Source: Glaciibacter superstes DSM 21135 (lineage in GTDB: Bacteria; Actinomycetota; Actinomycetes; Actinomycetales; Microbacteriaceae). Taken from it: a DNA stretch of 64,000 bases. A model generated the notes under the pieces. The model was not told the origin of the DNA and did no database searches. It saw nothing but the letters and a program-made list of their open reading frames with translations. How positions within the stretch are numbered: position 1 is the stretch's first letter; each line of letters opens with the position of its first letter. The stretch is taken from contig NZ_ATWH01000011.1 of the NCBI RefSeq assembly GCF_000421145.1, forward strand, positions 1-64,000, read 5' to 3'. Shown here piece after piece: positions 35,000-43,749 of the stretch. The position numbers and the translations under genes are program-made.

Positions 35000-36025
35000 A
35001 TGACCTCGCTCCTGCCGCCTCGGCACCTCCTCGAAGACAGCGACCTCACGCGCGAACAACTCGAGCATCAGCTCGGTGTCGCCGCCCATCTGAAGACCGA
35101 ACGGGCGAACGGTGTCGAGCAGCAGCGACTGATCGGCAAGACGATCGCGTTGCTGTTCGAGAAACCCTCCACCCGCACCCGCGCCGCATTCGAGGTCGCG
35201 ATCGACGAGCAGGGCGGGCACTGCACCTACATCGACCCGGCCAGCAGTCACGTCGGGGTGACCGAGTCGATCGAGGACACCGCGATCGTGCTCGGCCGCC
35301 TCTACGACGGGATCGCGTTCCGCGGATACGCGCACAACGACGTCGAAGCCCTCGCCCGCTTCGCGGGAGTCCCGGTGTGGAACGGCCTCACCGACCGCTG
35401 GCACCCGACCCAGGCTCTCGCCGACCTGCTCACGATGCGCGAGCACGCGGCGAAACCCCTGGAGCAGCTCGCGGTGTGCTTCCTGGGCGACGCGCGCGAC
35501 AACGTCGCCAACAGCCTCCTCACCAGCGGTGCGCTCATTGGCATGGACGTTCGGATCGCCTGCCCGGACGCTCTCCGCCCCGAGGACGACATCATCCACG
35601 CTGCGGGACGGATCGCCGCGACATCCGGCGGCAGGGTGCTGGTCACCGACGACATCGACCAGGCCGTGACCGGGGCGGACTTCCTCTACACCGATGTGTG
35701 GGTGAGCATGGGCGAGCCCCGCGAAGCGTGGGCCGAACGCATCCCGCTGCTGCGCCCCTACCGGATCGACCAGGCGATGGTGCAACGCACCGGCAACCCT
35801 GCCGTGAAGGTCTTGCACTGCCTGCCCGCCATCCACGACCAGAACTCCCAACTCGGACACGAACTGTTCACCGGGTACGGGCTGGACGGCGCGGAAGTTT
35901 CGGACGACGTGTTCCGCTCCCCGCACTCGATCGTGTTCGACCAGGCCGAGAACAGGCTGCACACCATCAAAGCCGTTATGCTCTGCAGTCTCAACCGGTC
36001 GCAACCCATCCTCGATGGAGCGTGA
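35000..36025 (+). CDS. arcB: Ornithine carbamoyltransferase, catabolic
   Basis: A 341-residue carbamoyltransferase. The carbamoyl-phosphate loop is STRTR (residues 57-61, in EKPSTRTRAAFEV), with HPTQ near residue 134 (RWHPTQALADL) and the ornithine-binding region HCLPAIHDQN near the C-terminus. In this pathway it runs toward citrulline phosphorolysis, giving ornithine and carbamoyl phosphate. It begins 15 bases after arginine deiminase and its end overlaps the region of the carbamate kinase start. Its place within arcDABC makes it catabolic rather than biosynthetic. Confidence 0.95.
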   Translation: MTSLLPPRHLLEDSDLTREQLEHQLGVAAHLKTERANGVEQQRLIGKTIALLFEKPSTRTRAAFEVAIDEQGGHCTYIDPASSHVGVTESIEDTAIVLGRLYDGIAFRGYAHNDVEALARFAGVPVWNGLTDRWHPTQALADLLTMREHAAKPLEQLAVCFLGDARDNVANSLLTSGALIGMDVRIACPDALRPEDDIIHAAGRIAATSGGRVLVTDDIDQAVTGADFLYTDVWVSMGEPREAWAERIPLLRPYRIDQAMVQRTGNPAVKVLHCLPAIHDQNSQLGHELFTGYGLDGAEVSDDVFRSPHSIVFDQAENRLHTIKAVMLCSLNRSQPILDGA

Positions 36026-36026
36026 C

Positions 36027-36953
36027 ATGCGGCTCGTGATCGCCCTCGGCGGCAACGCGCTCCTGCACCGCCACGAACCGCCGGAGGCAGCGACCCAGGT
36101 CGCCAGGCTTGCCCTCGCCGCGCCGGCGCTGGCACGACTCGCAGTTCAGCATCAGGTTGTGTTTGTGCACGGCAACGGCCCGCAGGTCGGTCTCCTCGCC
36201 CGCGAATCCACCGACGATGCCACCCTCACCGCACCGTACCCCCTGGCTGCGCTCGACGCCGAGACGCAGGGACTGATCGGATCCCTCCTCACGCAGGCAC
36301 TGCACAACGCGGGACTGGCCGGCCCGATCGTCACCTTGGTCACCCACACCGTCATCGACGCGGACGACCCGGCCATGGGCGAGCCGACGAAGTTCATCGG
36401 CGCGGTCTACGACCATCACCGCGCACACCGGCTCGCCGCAGATCACGGCTGGGACATCGCCCGCGACGGCGACGGGTGGCGACGGGTCGTGTTCTCCCCA
36501 CTCCCACAGCGAATCGTGGAGCTCCACGCCGGAGCCACCCTGCTGGACACCGGCGCGACGGTGATCATGGGCGGAGGGGGCGGGATCCCCCTCACCGACC
36601 ACGACGGCTACACACCGGTGGAAGCGGTCATCGATAAGGACCACACCGCGGCGCTCCTCGCTCGTGCTTTGGGCGCCGAGCAGCTGGTGATCCTCACCGA
36701 CGTCCCCGGTGCGCTCACCGACTACGGCACCCCCGACGAACGCGTCATCGGGGACACCACCCCCGGTCTGCTTCGGGCGCTGCCGTTCCCGGCCGGATCC
36801 ATGGGACCCAAAGTGGACGCGGCCTGCACCTTCGTGGAGAACACGGGCAAACCAGCCGCAATCGGAGCCCTCGAACACGCCGAAGAGGTCGTCGACGGCA
36901 TCGTCGGAACGCAGATCACGCCGGGGCCTGCGTCGAGAGCCGGTCGGCTATGA
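36027..36953 (+). CDS. arcC: Carbamate kinase
   Basis: A 308-residue amino-acid-kinase-fold enzyme: LVIALGGNALLHR at the start, VFVHGNGPQVGLLA, TVIMGGGGGIPLTD and VEAVIDKDHTAALLARALGA, then LVILTDVPG. It makes ATP from carbamoyl phosphate and ADP, the energy-yielding step of arginine fermentation. ATG 36027 has GGAG upstream and lies one base after the arcB stop; 36015 is an alternative. Length is normal and no key residue is missing. It closes the operon; a broken ATPase gene follows. Confidence 0.94.
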   Translation: MRLVIALGGNALLHRHEPPEAATQVARLALAAPALARLAVQHQVVFVHGNGPQVGLLARESTDDATLTAPYPLAALDAETQGLIGSLLTQALHNAGLAGPIVTLVTHTVIDADDPAMGEPTKFIGAVYDHHRAHRLAADHGWDIARDGDGWRRVVFSPLPQRIVELHAGATLLDTGATVIMGGGGGIPLTDHDGYTPVEAVIDKDHTAALLARALGAEQLVILTDVPGALTDYGTPDERVIGDTTPGLLRALPFPAGSMGPKVDAACTFVENTGKPAAIGALEHAEEVVDGIVGTQITPGPASRAGRL

Positions 36954-37033
36954 GCATGTGTATACCCGGTGATGGCGCGTAGCGTTGGGAAGAGACCACT
37001 CGCCAGCACTCCGTACAGGAAAGACGAGGCCGC

Positions 37034-37770
37034 ATGATCCTTCGCCTATTTGTCCGGTTCCGTAGATACCCGCAGGTGCTGGCTGCCCTGGTGGTGGCTG
37101 CTGTGGCCGGGATTCAGTTGCTCACGCCTTGGGCGGAGCATGCTCTTTGGCTGCCGACGGTCTTCGCGCTCCTGATGGCGGCGCGATCGGCGTGGAGGAT
37201 ACTGCGCGAGCTGCGGTCCGGGACGTTCGGGGTCGACATCCTCGCCGTGACCGCGATCGGTGCATCCGTCGTAGTCGGCGAGGCATGGGCGGTGATCGTG
37301 CTCACCCGCGGCGAGGCGCTTGAGGACTACGCTGCCAACCGAGCCAAGCGCGACCTCACTGCGCTATTGGTTCGCGCCCCGCAGGCGGGACATCGGCTGG
37401 CCGCAGACGGGACCACCGTTGAGGTGCCGATCGACACGATCGCGCCCGGTGACCGGTTGATGGTCCGCGCCAACGAGATCGTCCCCGTCGACGGCACATT
37501 GATCAGCGATATCGGTACCTTCGACGAGTCCTCCCTCACCGGGGAGAGTCTCCCAGTGGAACGGATCGCAGGCGAGGAGGCCTCAGCGGCGGGGTCAACG
37601 GTGCCACTGCTGTTAGACCGAGCGTGACGCGGGCGGCGAAGGACAGCCAGTACGAGCAGATCGTCAACCTCGTCGAACACGCCGCGGCCAGCAAGGCGCC
37701 AATGGTGCGACTCACGGACAGGTTCGCGATCCCGTTCACCGTGGTGGCCCTCGCGATCGCCAGTGCGTGC
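37034..37770 (+). pseudogene. P1B-type ATPase fragment, frameshifted and truncated
   Basis: From ATG 37034 the first ~190 residues are the N-terminal half of a metal P1B ATPase: membrane helices, ALEDYAANRAKRDLTALLVR, GDRLMVRANEIVPVDG and SSLTGESLPVERIAGEEA. The frame then stops at 37627, while GVNGATAVRP and VTRAAKDSQYEQIVNLVEHA, MVRLTDRFAIPFTVVAL continue in another frame to about 37770. There the sequence ends before the CPx helix, phosphorylation domain and hinge. Both a frameshift and loss of the 3' two-thirds are needed to explain it. Adjacent to the inhibitor gene end. Confidence 0.75.
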
Positions 37771-37780
37771 GGCGAAGGTA

Positions 37781-38176
37781 CTACTGAGACTCGCCTGACG
37801 GCGGCGCCACTGAACTGTCGTGCGCTATTCCCTGTTCACTGTTCCGTGCGCCCTGCTCGGTGACCTCTTCTTCGCCCTGCTCACCGTGCCGTTCGCGGCC
37901 GCTCACCTGGTCGTGGTCATTCACTTCCTTCACCCGGTCGACGAGTTCCCGCCACGGTCCCTGTACCTGCGGCTCGGCCAGTACGACCTCGTGGGGAGCG
38001 CACCTGATCCGGTACACGTAGCGGTCCGGCTTCGGTTCGCTGGCTTCAATCTCGTTCCAGGGCAGTCCGTTGATGAGGGTCTGCCACCAGTCGGCATCCG
38101 GCTGCATGTCGACCCGAACCTGCCAGGTGACCCTGATGCCCGTGATGCCGCCGCTCCGCGAGACGATGACCTTCAT
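37781..38176 (-). CDS. Emfourin-type protease inhibitor
   Basis: A 131-residue protein whose first ~88 residues match emfourin-type inhibitors of protealysin-like proteases: MKVIVSRSGGITGIRVTWQV, PDRYVYRIRCAPHEVVLAEP and GPWRELVDRVKE. Emfourin binds and blocks M4 protealysin. The C-terminal ~43 residues are polar and low-complexity (GEQGEEEVTEQGARNSEQG), an extension that may be recent read-through into the broken ATPase region. The M4 protease itself is 1.2 kb away on the same strand, with two other genes between. Confidence 0.75.
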   Translation of the reverse strand: MKVIVSRSGGITGIRVTWQVRVDMQPDADWWQTLINGLPWNEIEASEPKPDRYVYRIRCAPHEVVLAEPQVQGPWRELVDRVKEVNDHDQVSGRERHGEQGEEEVTEQGARNSEQGIAHDSSVAPPSGESQ

Positions 38177-38341
38177 GCGGTGATGCTATCGCGTCGCCCC
38201 GCTCCGGTCGACCCCGCACACACCTCGAGTGGAGACCAGGCGGGCCTTACAGGCACACTCTCACCGCAGGATCAATCTCGGAACCCGCAGCGGGACACCC
38301 ACTTCCTTGTCTTTGTGGCAGCCCTTGCCTAGCCTTGAAGC

Positions 38342-38689
38342 ATGGCTCTTCGTCTCGAGGAAATTGTTGTCGACTGCAGTGATCTTTCGTCGCTCGCGCG
38401 ATGGTGGCAAGCGGCCACGGGGTGGCAGATCGTTGACGAGGACGGCGACGCAATAGAGCTGGCTCCTGCTCCTGGTCAGACGCCCAGCTTGATGTTCATC
38501 AAGGTTGCCGAGCACAAGCAGCATAAGAACCGGCTCCACCTCGAATGGGTGCCCGACGATCAACAGGCGGAGGTCGAGCGACTCATCAGCCTTGGGGCCA
38601 GCCGCCTCGACATCGGTCAGGGCAGCGCATCCTGGGTTGTGATGGCCGATCCGGAAGGAAACGAATTCTGCGTCTTGGCCGCGCGTTAG
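38342..38689 (+). CDS. VOC-family (glyoxalase-like) protein
   Basis: A 115-residue single VOC module: LRLEEIVVDCSDLSSLARWW, LMFIKVAEHKQHKNRLHLEW and SWVVMADPEGNEFCVLAAR. This is the Glyoxalase_6-type half-fold that dimerises to form a metal site; His of RLHLEW and Glu of GNEFCVL are candidate ligands. No specific substrate can be named. It lies on the opposite strand between the inhibitor and lipoprotein genes. Confidence 0.82.
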   Translation: MALRLEEIVVDCSDLSSLARWWQAATGWQIVDEDGDAIELAPAPGQTPSLMFIKVAEHKQHKNRLHLEWVPDDQQAEVERLISLGASRLDIGQGSASWVVMADPEGNEFCVLAAR

Positions 38690-38781
38690 CCCTGCGCATA
38701 TTCTCCCGCCCCGCGAAGAGCGACTGCCCGCATCGGCGTCACACGCTGTTCGTCGATACGAACGTTGCATCGCAGCAGGAA

Positions 38782-39327
38782 CTACTCGAGATCCTTCAGC
38801 GTCAAGATCTCGGGGATGCGGTCCCCATCCTGGCTCGATCTCACGAAGCCGTCGGCGTCCGCCTTGTAGATGCCGGCTACAGCTCCGGTTATGTAGAACT
38901 CGTTGGCAGCAGCGTTCGGCAGCTGGGTCGGTGTGAGGAACACGAGGTACCGGTTGCCCGGTTCCAAATAGGGCGTATCGGCTTGGGTGCCGGGTTCGCC
39001 CATTTGACGAATCACGACAGTCGACCCTTCTTCCAGGCGAGACGGCATATCGACGGCCGATTTTGCAAGATCGGGTGGTTGCACTGCCGCTACAACCACA
39101 ACCGTCGCGGCCGTGTAAGCGGACGAATCTTCACCTGCCGCGACGCTGTTGCGATCCTCCACCTGAACTTCCACGACAGCGGTGCTGTCGGCGATCAGCG
39201 CGCTGAGCGAGTCGTAAATCTCGTGTCTCGATCCCACTGACCCGCTGCTACACGCAGACAACATCACCATGGTCAACGCCGCTAAGGAAGCAACGAGCGA
39301 CGAGCGTGTGTGAGACCAGCGGTTCAT
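38782..39327 (-). CDS. Secreted lipoprotein, unknown function
   Basis: A 181-residue protein with a lipoprotein signal: SSLVASLAALTMVMLSAC, lipobox LSAC with lipidated Cys26. The mature part is soluble, Ser/Thr/Ala-rich near the membrane, then VEVQVEDRNSVAAG, STVVIRQMGEPGTQ, YLEPGNRYLVFLTPTQLP and ITGAVAGIYKADADGFV. The last blocks resemble extracellular proteins of unknown function in actinobacteria, but no domain is named with confidence. Ends 92 bases from the VOC gene and starts 32 bases downstream of the M4 protease, so it is probably co-transcribed with it. Confidence 0.75.
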   Translation of the reverse strand: MNRWSHTRSSLVASLAALTMVMLSACSSGSVGSRHEIYDSLSALIADSTAVVEVQVEDRNSVAAGEDSSAYTAATVVVVAAVQPPDLAKSAVDMPSRLEEGSTVVIRQMGEPGTQADTPYLEPGNRYLVFLTPTQLPNAAANEFYITGAVAGIYKADADGFVRSSQDGDRIPEILTLKDLE

Positions 39328-39358
39328 GGCGTGTTCCTTTTCGGCAGCGTACTCACTT

Positions 39359-40519
39359 TCAGTGAGGGGAGTTCATGCCAGTACGGTCATCCGACTGGCT
39401 CTTGGTGACGCCGACGGTCACCCAGGCTGAGGCCACCGCTTTGTGCTCCGGCGAGCCGTCTCCGAACAACCGAAACGCCGTCTTCGAGGTGGCTTCGGCG
39501 AAGCCGGCAAAATCCACGGTTGCGCTGAGGTCACCACCGGTGAGGGTCTGATACCAGATGTGGCCAGGGGCGTCCCACGCGTTACCGCCAAGGGAATCGG
39601 CCACCAAGTAGAAAGCACGGTTCGGGATGCCGGAATTCAGGTGCACCCCGCCGTAGTCGTCGTCAGTCTCGACATAGTCCGCCATGCTGGCCGGCTGGGG
39701 GTCTTTGCCGAGGACATCATCGTTGTACGCAGTTCCGGGCGCCTTCATCGAACGGAGGGCGTTGCCCTCGACCTCATCGGTGAACAGGCCCTCGCCGATC
39801 AACCAGCTGGCCTCGGCGGTCGACTGGCCCTTCGCCTTCTGTTCGACAAGGGAACCGAACACATCTGAGACCGACTCGTTGAGCGCGCCGGACTGCCCGC
39901 GGTAGACGAGGTTCGCGGTGAACTGGGTTACACCGTGGGTGAGCTCGTGGCCGATCACTGACAGCGACACAGTGAAGCGGTTGAACACCTGCCCGTCGCC
40001 GTCTCCGAAGACCATGCGCTGGCCGTCCCAGAAGGCGTTGTCGTACTTCTCGCCGAAGTGCACGGTGGCGTTCAGTGGCAGTCCATTGCCGTCGATCGAG
40101 TCCCGCTCGAATGCGCTCCAGAAGAAGGAGTATGTCTCGCCGAGCCCGTCGTAAGCCTCGTTGACGGTGACATCGGCGACAGGAGGCTGGCCCTCCACGC
40201 GCACCAGCCGGCCCGGCAGGTCTTCGCGGCCGACGGCATCCGAAACGCTGCGCCTCGGTGAACCGGGAGTCGCCGGCTCCCGCGCAGGATGCGGCTTCGT
40301 TGGCCGAGCAGACGGATGCGGCGACGGTTCAGGCGCGCGCACGTCGCGGATGGGCGCGTCGCGCAACAGCGAATGCCGGGCAGCGTCTGAAGCAGCCGCG
40401 AACCGCGGGTCGTCGAGCCGCGCCAGTCGCAGGAGGAGGTACGGCGGAACGATGCCGCAGCGCGCCGAGGAAAGGGAATCAGCGGAAGAGGCGCCGGGGG
40501 AGTGAACTGTGCCTGCCAT
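39359..40519 (-). CDS. Protealysin-like M4 zinc metalloprotease
   Basis: About 386 residues, thermolysin family. Zinc motif His191-Glu192-Leu-Thr-His195 (VIGHELTHGVTQF) and the third-ligand helix NESVSDVFGSLVEQ are intact, with DDYGGVHLNSGIPNRAFYLV further on. No signal peptide is seen. Instead a short N-terminal propeptide carries GIVPPYLLLRLAR, the PPYL motif typical of protealysin-like precursors, then a Pro/Arg-rich linker. Such enzymes may act in or leave the cell by unknown routes and are controlled by emfourin, whose gene lies downstream. ATG 40519 is chosen; a longer frame from 40630 lacks support. Confidence 0.88.
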   Translation of the reverse strand: MAGTVHSPGASSADSLSSARCGIVPPYLLLRLARLDDPRFAAASDAARHSLLRDAPIRDVRAPEPSPHPSARPTKPHPAREPATPGSPRRSVSDAVGREDLPGRLVRVEGQPPVADVTVNEAYDGLGETYSFFWSAFERDSIDGNGLPLNATVHFGEKYDNAFWDGQRMVFGDGDGQVFNRFTVSLSVIGHELTHGVTQFTANLVYRGQSGALNESVSDVFGSLVEQKAKGQSTAEASWLIGEGLFTDEVEGNALRSMKAPGTAYNDDVLGKDPQPASMADYVETDDDYGGVHLNSGIPNRAFYLVADSLGGNAWDAPGHIWYQTLTGGDLSATVDFAGFAEATSKTAFRLFGDGSPEHKAVASAWVTVGVTKSQSDDRTGMNSPH

Positions 40520-40610
40520 GAACCGAGTCTTACACCCACGGGTGACATCGGGATGGATTGCCAGAATCCGGTCACCGACAAAGATCGGAACCGGTCCGTA
40601 GACTCGCATC

Positions 40611-41501
40611 ATGCGCTTCGGAATCGTCATACTCCCGCAGGATCCGTGGGCCGAGGCCCGTCAGAAGTGGATGAGGGCAGAGGAGTTCGGCTTCGACCAC
40701 GCCTGGACCTACGACCACCTGTCCTGGCGCACACTCGCCGACCAGCCGTGGCACGCCACCATACCGACGCTGACCGCTGCTGCCGCCCAGACCGAACGCA
40801 TCCGTCTCGGCACGTTCGTCACCTCACCGAACTTTCGCCAGCCGGTGCCGTTTGCGAAGGACATCGCCACTCTCGACGACATCTCCGGTGGGCGTTTCCT
40901 TCTCGGTGTCGGTTCCGGCGGCACCGGCTTCGACGCCTTTGTGCTCGGTGGGCGTGAGCTGAGCCCTCGCGAGCGTCACGAACGCTTCGCCGAGTTCGTG
41001 ACCGGTCTCGACACGCTGCTTCGCCACGAGGAGCCGGGAAGCGGGGGAATCAGCTTCGACGGCGACTGGTTCAGCGCGGTGAACGCCAGGATGGTCGGGC
41101 GGCCGGCGCAGCAGCCGCGCGTGCCCTTTGTGATTGCGGCGAACGGTCCGAAGGGCCTGCGGCTGGCCGTGACACACGGTGCGGGCTGGGTGACAACGGG
41201 AGCCGATGGGGTCGAAGGCGATGAATGGTGGCGTTCAGCGCGCGACCTCGTCAAACGCATGGAAGACGTGGCGGTTGCAGAGGGCCGTGACCCCGCGAGT
41301 GTTGACCGTTATCTGTCCCTTGACAGTGGCGGGCAATTCTCGCTGGAGAGTATCGACGCTTTCGAGGACTACGTCGGCCGGGCATCCGCGCTCGGCTTCA
41401 CCGACGTGATCAGCCACTGGCCGCGAGCCGACGGCATCTACGCCGGCGACGAAGCCGTTCTGGAGCACGTTGCCGCCCGCCTGGACGGGCTTCGCTCATG
41501 A
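40611..41501 (+). CDS. LLM-class flavin-dependent oxidoreductase
   Basis: A 296-residue luciferase-like TIM-barrel enzyme: RFGIVILPQDPWAEARQKWM, DHAWTYDHLSWRTLADQPWH, IRLGTFVTSPNFRQPVPFAK and GGRFLLGVGSGGTGFDAFVL. The family binds FMN or coenzyme F420, and F420 is common in actinobacteria. The substrate is not identifiable. It overlaps the thioesterase gene by ATGA, so they are co-translated. It starts 91 bases upstream-divergent from the M4 protease. Confidence 0.88.
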   Translation: MRFGIVILPQDPWAEARQKWMRAEEFGFDHAWTYDHLSWRTLADQPWHATIPTLTAAAAQTERIRLGTFVTSPNFRQPVPFAKDIATLDDISGGRFLLGVGSGGTGFDAFVLGGRELSPRERHERFAEFVTGLDTLLRHEEPGSGGISFDGDWFSAVNARMVGRPAQQPRVPFVIAANGPKGLRLAVTHGAGWVTTGADGVEGDEWWRSARDLVKRMEDVAVAEGRDPASVDRYLSLDSGGQFSLESIDAFEDYVGRASALGFTDVISHWPRADGIYAGDEAVLEHVAARLDGLRS

Positions 41502-41950
41502 CATCGCTCGCCGACGAGGTCGGCCCTGGACTGACCGGGCTTGAACAACTCAAGGCGTTGATCGAGTCGGGCCGTTCGCCTGGCATCGCCGAGTCGCTGA
41601 GATTCAGTCTGGTGGAAGTGGACGAGGGCCGCGCGGTTTTTGAGGGTGTCCCGGACAATCACGCATTCAACCCGATCGGCACGGTGCACGGAGGCTATGC
41701 TGCCACGCTGCTCGACAGCGCCTGTGGGTGCGCTGTGCACTCCAGGCTGAGTCCGACGCAGGCGTACACGACGCTCGAGCTCAAGGTCTCATACCACCGG
41801 CCGATGACAGCAGACACCGGGCTGGTGCGCGCGGAGTCGACGCTCATTTCCTTCGGCCGCCGGGCCGCGTTTGCACAGGCCACGCTGACGGATGCCGCTG
41901 GCCGGATTCTCGCGTCGGCCACGTCGACGCTGCTCGTCTTCGAGCGCTGA
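41498..41950 (+). CDS. PaaI-type hotdog thioesterase
   Basis: A 150-residue hotdog-fold acyl-CoA thioesterase: EVDEGRAVFEGVPDNHAFNP, IGTVHGGYAATLLDSACGCA and VSYHRPMTADTGLVRAESTL. HGGYAATLLDSA carries the family's catalytic helix, with Asp and the HGG turn. The acyl-CoA substrate is unknown. Coupled by ATGA to the flavin oxidoreductase gene upstream. A hairpin at 42002-42022 probably ends this transcript. Confidence 0.88.
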   Translation: MTSLADEVGPGLTGLEQLKALIESGRSPGIAESLRFSLVEVDEGRAVFEGVPDNHAFNPIGTVHGGYAATLLDSACGCAVHSRLSPTQAYTTLELKVSYHRPMTADTGLVRAESTLISFGRRAAFAQATLTDAAGRILASATSTLLVFER

Positions 41951-42001
41951 GGTCTGGCAATACCGTGCGCATTTCGCAGGGCGTCGAGGGGTAATTGGCC
42001 C

Positions 42002-42022
42002 CCGCGGGCTTGTTGCCCGCGG
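42002..42022 (+). terminator. Hairpin after the thioesterase gene
   Basis: CCGCGGGC (42002-42009), a 5-base loop TTGTT and GCCCGCGG (42015-42022) form a perfect 8-bp GC stem, with no U-run, as is common in actinobacteria. It lies 48 bases before the aldolase start. Confidence 0.6.
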
Positions 42023-42069
42023 CACCGATTAGGCCTAGCATGACGATCGAAGATGCTTGGAGGCCACCC

Positions 42070-42927
42070 GTGGGTGTTTCAACACTGAAAGACATCGTCG
42101 ACCGTGCATTTGCCGAGCGCTACGGTGTCCCTGCTATCAATATCGTCAATGACCTCACGATGGAGGCCGTTCTGGCGGGCGCTGTCGAAGCGCGGTCTCC
42201 TGTCATCGTGCAGACCTCGGTCAAGACTGTGAAGTCGATCGGCTCCAGTGTGTTGTTCGCGATGTGGGAATCGATGACTGCCGGGATCGAGGTGCCGGTT
42301 GCCCTGCACCTCGACCACTGCCCAGACCGCGACGTCATCACGGAGTGCCTCGAGCAGGGGTGGAACTCTGTACTCTTCGACGCATCCGTTCTCCCGGTGG
42401 AAGAGAACCAGCGCCAGACCATCGAGGTGGTGAAGCAGGCGAGGGAGTTCGGCGCTCACGTCGAGGGCGAGATCGAGGCCATCACCGGGGTGGAAGACGG
42501 AATCGGCTCGCACGAGGAAGCCGCCAGGCAGACGCTTGAGGTGTCGCTTCGGTTCATCGAGGCGACCGGAGTCGACGTCTTTGCGCCGGCGATCGGCAAT
42601 GCGCACGGGGTGTACAAGCGGGAACCGGTCCTGGACTTCCAGCGCGTCACCGACATCATCGATGCGCATCCGATCCCGATCGCGCTGCATGGCGGCAGCG
42701 GTCTCACCGACGCGCAGTTCAGCGATCTGATCGCCCGTGGCTGTGCAAAGGTCAACATCTCGACGGCGCTGAAGATCACGTACATGAAGTCGAACCTCGA
42801 CTACCTGAAAGACGCGGAGGCTCGTGATAAATGGGACCCTCCGGCGCTGTTCAGCCACGTGCGTGGTGACATCGTCGCGATGACCAGGAGTCTCGCCGAG
42901 CAATTCGGCAGCGCAGGCCGGGCATAG
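42070..42927 (+). CDS. Class II (zinc) ketose-bisphosphate aldolase
   Basis: A 285-residue class II aldolase of the FbaA/KbaY/GatY type. Catalytic Asp82 and zinc ligand His83 lie in LHLDHCPD, with His179 in GNAHGVY and His207 in ALHGGSG. NIVNDLTMEAVLAGAVEARS is the first strand-helix unit. It cleaves a ketose (bis)phosphate to dihydroxyacetone phosphate and an aldehyde; the sugar is unknown. GTG 42070 is chosen because GGAGG lies six bases upstream, over a longer frame from 41995. First gene of a five-gene sugar operon with HAD, DhaL, DhaK and RbsD/FucU. Confidence 0.88.
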   Translation: MGVSTLKDIVDRAFAERYGVPAINIVNDLTMEAVLAGAVEARSPVIVQTSVKTVKSIGSSVLFAMWESMTAGIEVPVALHLDHCPDRDVITECLEQGWNSVLFDASVLPVEENQRQTIEVVKQAREFGAHVEGEIEAITGVEDGIGSHEEAARQTLEVSLRFIEATGVDVFAPAIGNAHGVYKREPVLDFQRVTDIIDAHPIPIALHGGSGLTDAQFSDLIARGCAKVNISTALKITYMKSNLDYLKDAEARDKWDPPALFSHVRGDIVAMTRSLAEQFGSAGRA

Positions 42928-42930
42928 ACC

Positions 42931-43749
42931 ATGCCGGCGCTCATCTTCGATTGCGACGGGGTACTGGCCGATACCGAGCGAGACGGGCATCTCCCCGCCT
43001 TCAACCAGACGTTCTCGGAGTTCGCGGTTCCCGTGCACTGGAGCGACGCGGAGTACGCGGAGAAGGTGAAGATCGGCGGCGGCAAGGAACGCATGGCGAG
43101 CATTCTCACCGCAGAACTCGCCGCCGAGATCGGACTGAGCGACGACCCATCGGACTGGTCAGACACCATCGCGAGCTGGCACCGGCGCAAGACTGCCATC
43201 TACACCGAGCGCGTGGCAGACGGGGTCATGCCGGCCCGGCCCGGAATCCTTCGGATCACAACGGATGCCGCGGCAGCCGGCTGGACACTGGCCGTCGCGT
43301 CGACGTCGGCAGAGGCATCCGTTCGCGCCGTTCTGCAGCACGCGGTCGGTGACGAGTTGGCACACCGCTTCAGCGTGTTTGCCGGGGATATCGTCACGGC
43401 GAAGAAGCCGGCACCAGACATCTATCTGCACGCGTTGCGCGAACTCGACCTCGACGCATCCGACGCCGTTGTCATCGAAGACAGCGAGAACGGCCTGCGT
43501 GCGGCGCTCGCCGCCGGGCTGCGCACAGTCGTCACCGTCAGCAGTTACACGGCAGAGGAGGACTTCTCCGGCGCGTCGCTGGTGGTGTCGTCGCTGGGTG
43601 ACCCCGATAGCCAGCCCATCACGATCCTGTCGAATCCGCTGGATCTGGCGACCGGGGCGTATGTCGGTTTGTCCGACATCGAAGCAATTCTGCGACACCA
43701 GAACCTCAAACAGCCGAATCCCACAGATTCGAACCAGGAGAACCGATGA
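42931..43749 (+). CDS. HAD-family sugar phosphatase (CbbY-like)
   Basis: A 272-residue haloacid-dehalogenase phosphatase: nucleophile motif IFDCDGVLADTE (Asp7 and Asp9), a helical cap (residues about 17-90), motif II ASTSAEASVRAVLQ and motif IV VIEDSENGLRAALAAGL. Similar to CbbY/Gph phosphatases acting on sugar phosphates. The C-terminal ~30 residues (SDIEAILRHQNLKQPNPTDS) extend beyond the domain. It starts three bases after the aldolase gene and overlaps DhaL by ATGA, so it works in the same pathway, on a substrate not identifiable from sequence. Confidence 0.88.
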   Translation: MPALIFDCDGVLADTERDGHLPAFNQTFSEFAVPVHWSDAEYAEKVKIGGGKERMASILTAELAAEIGLSDDPSDWSDTIASWHRRKTAIYTERVADGVMPARPGILRITTDAAAAGWTLAVASTSAEASVRAVLQHAVGDELAHRFSVFAGDIVTAKKPAPDIYLHALRELDLDASDAVVIEDSENGLRAALAAGLRTVVTVSSYTAEEDFSGASLVVSSLGDPDSQPITILSNPLDLATGAYVGLSDIEAILRHQNLKQPNPTDSNQENR

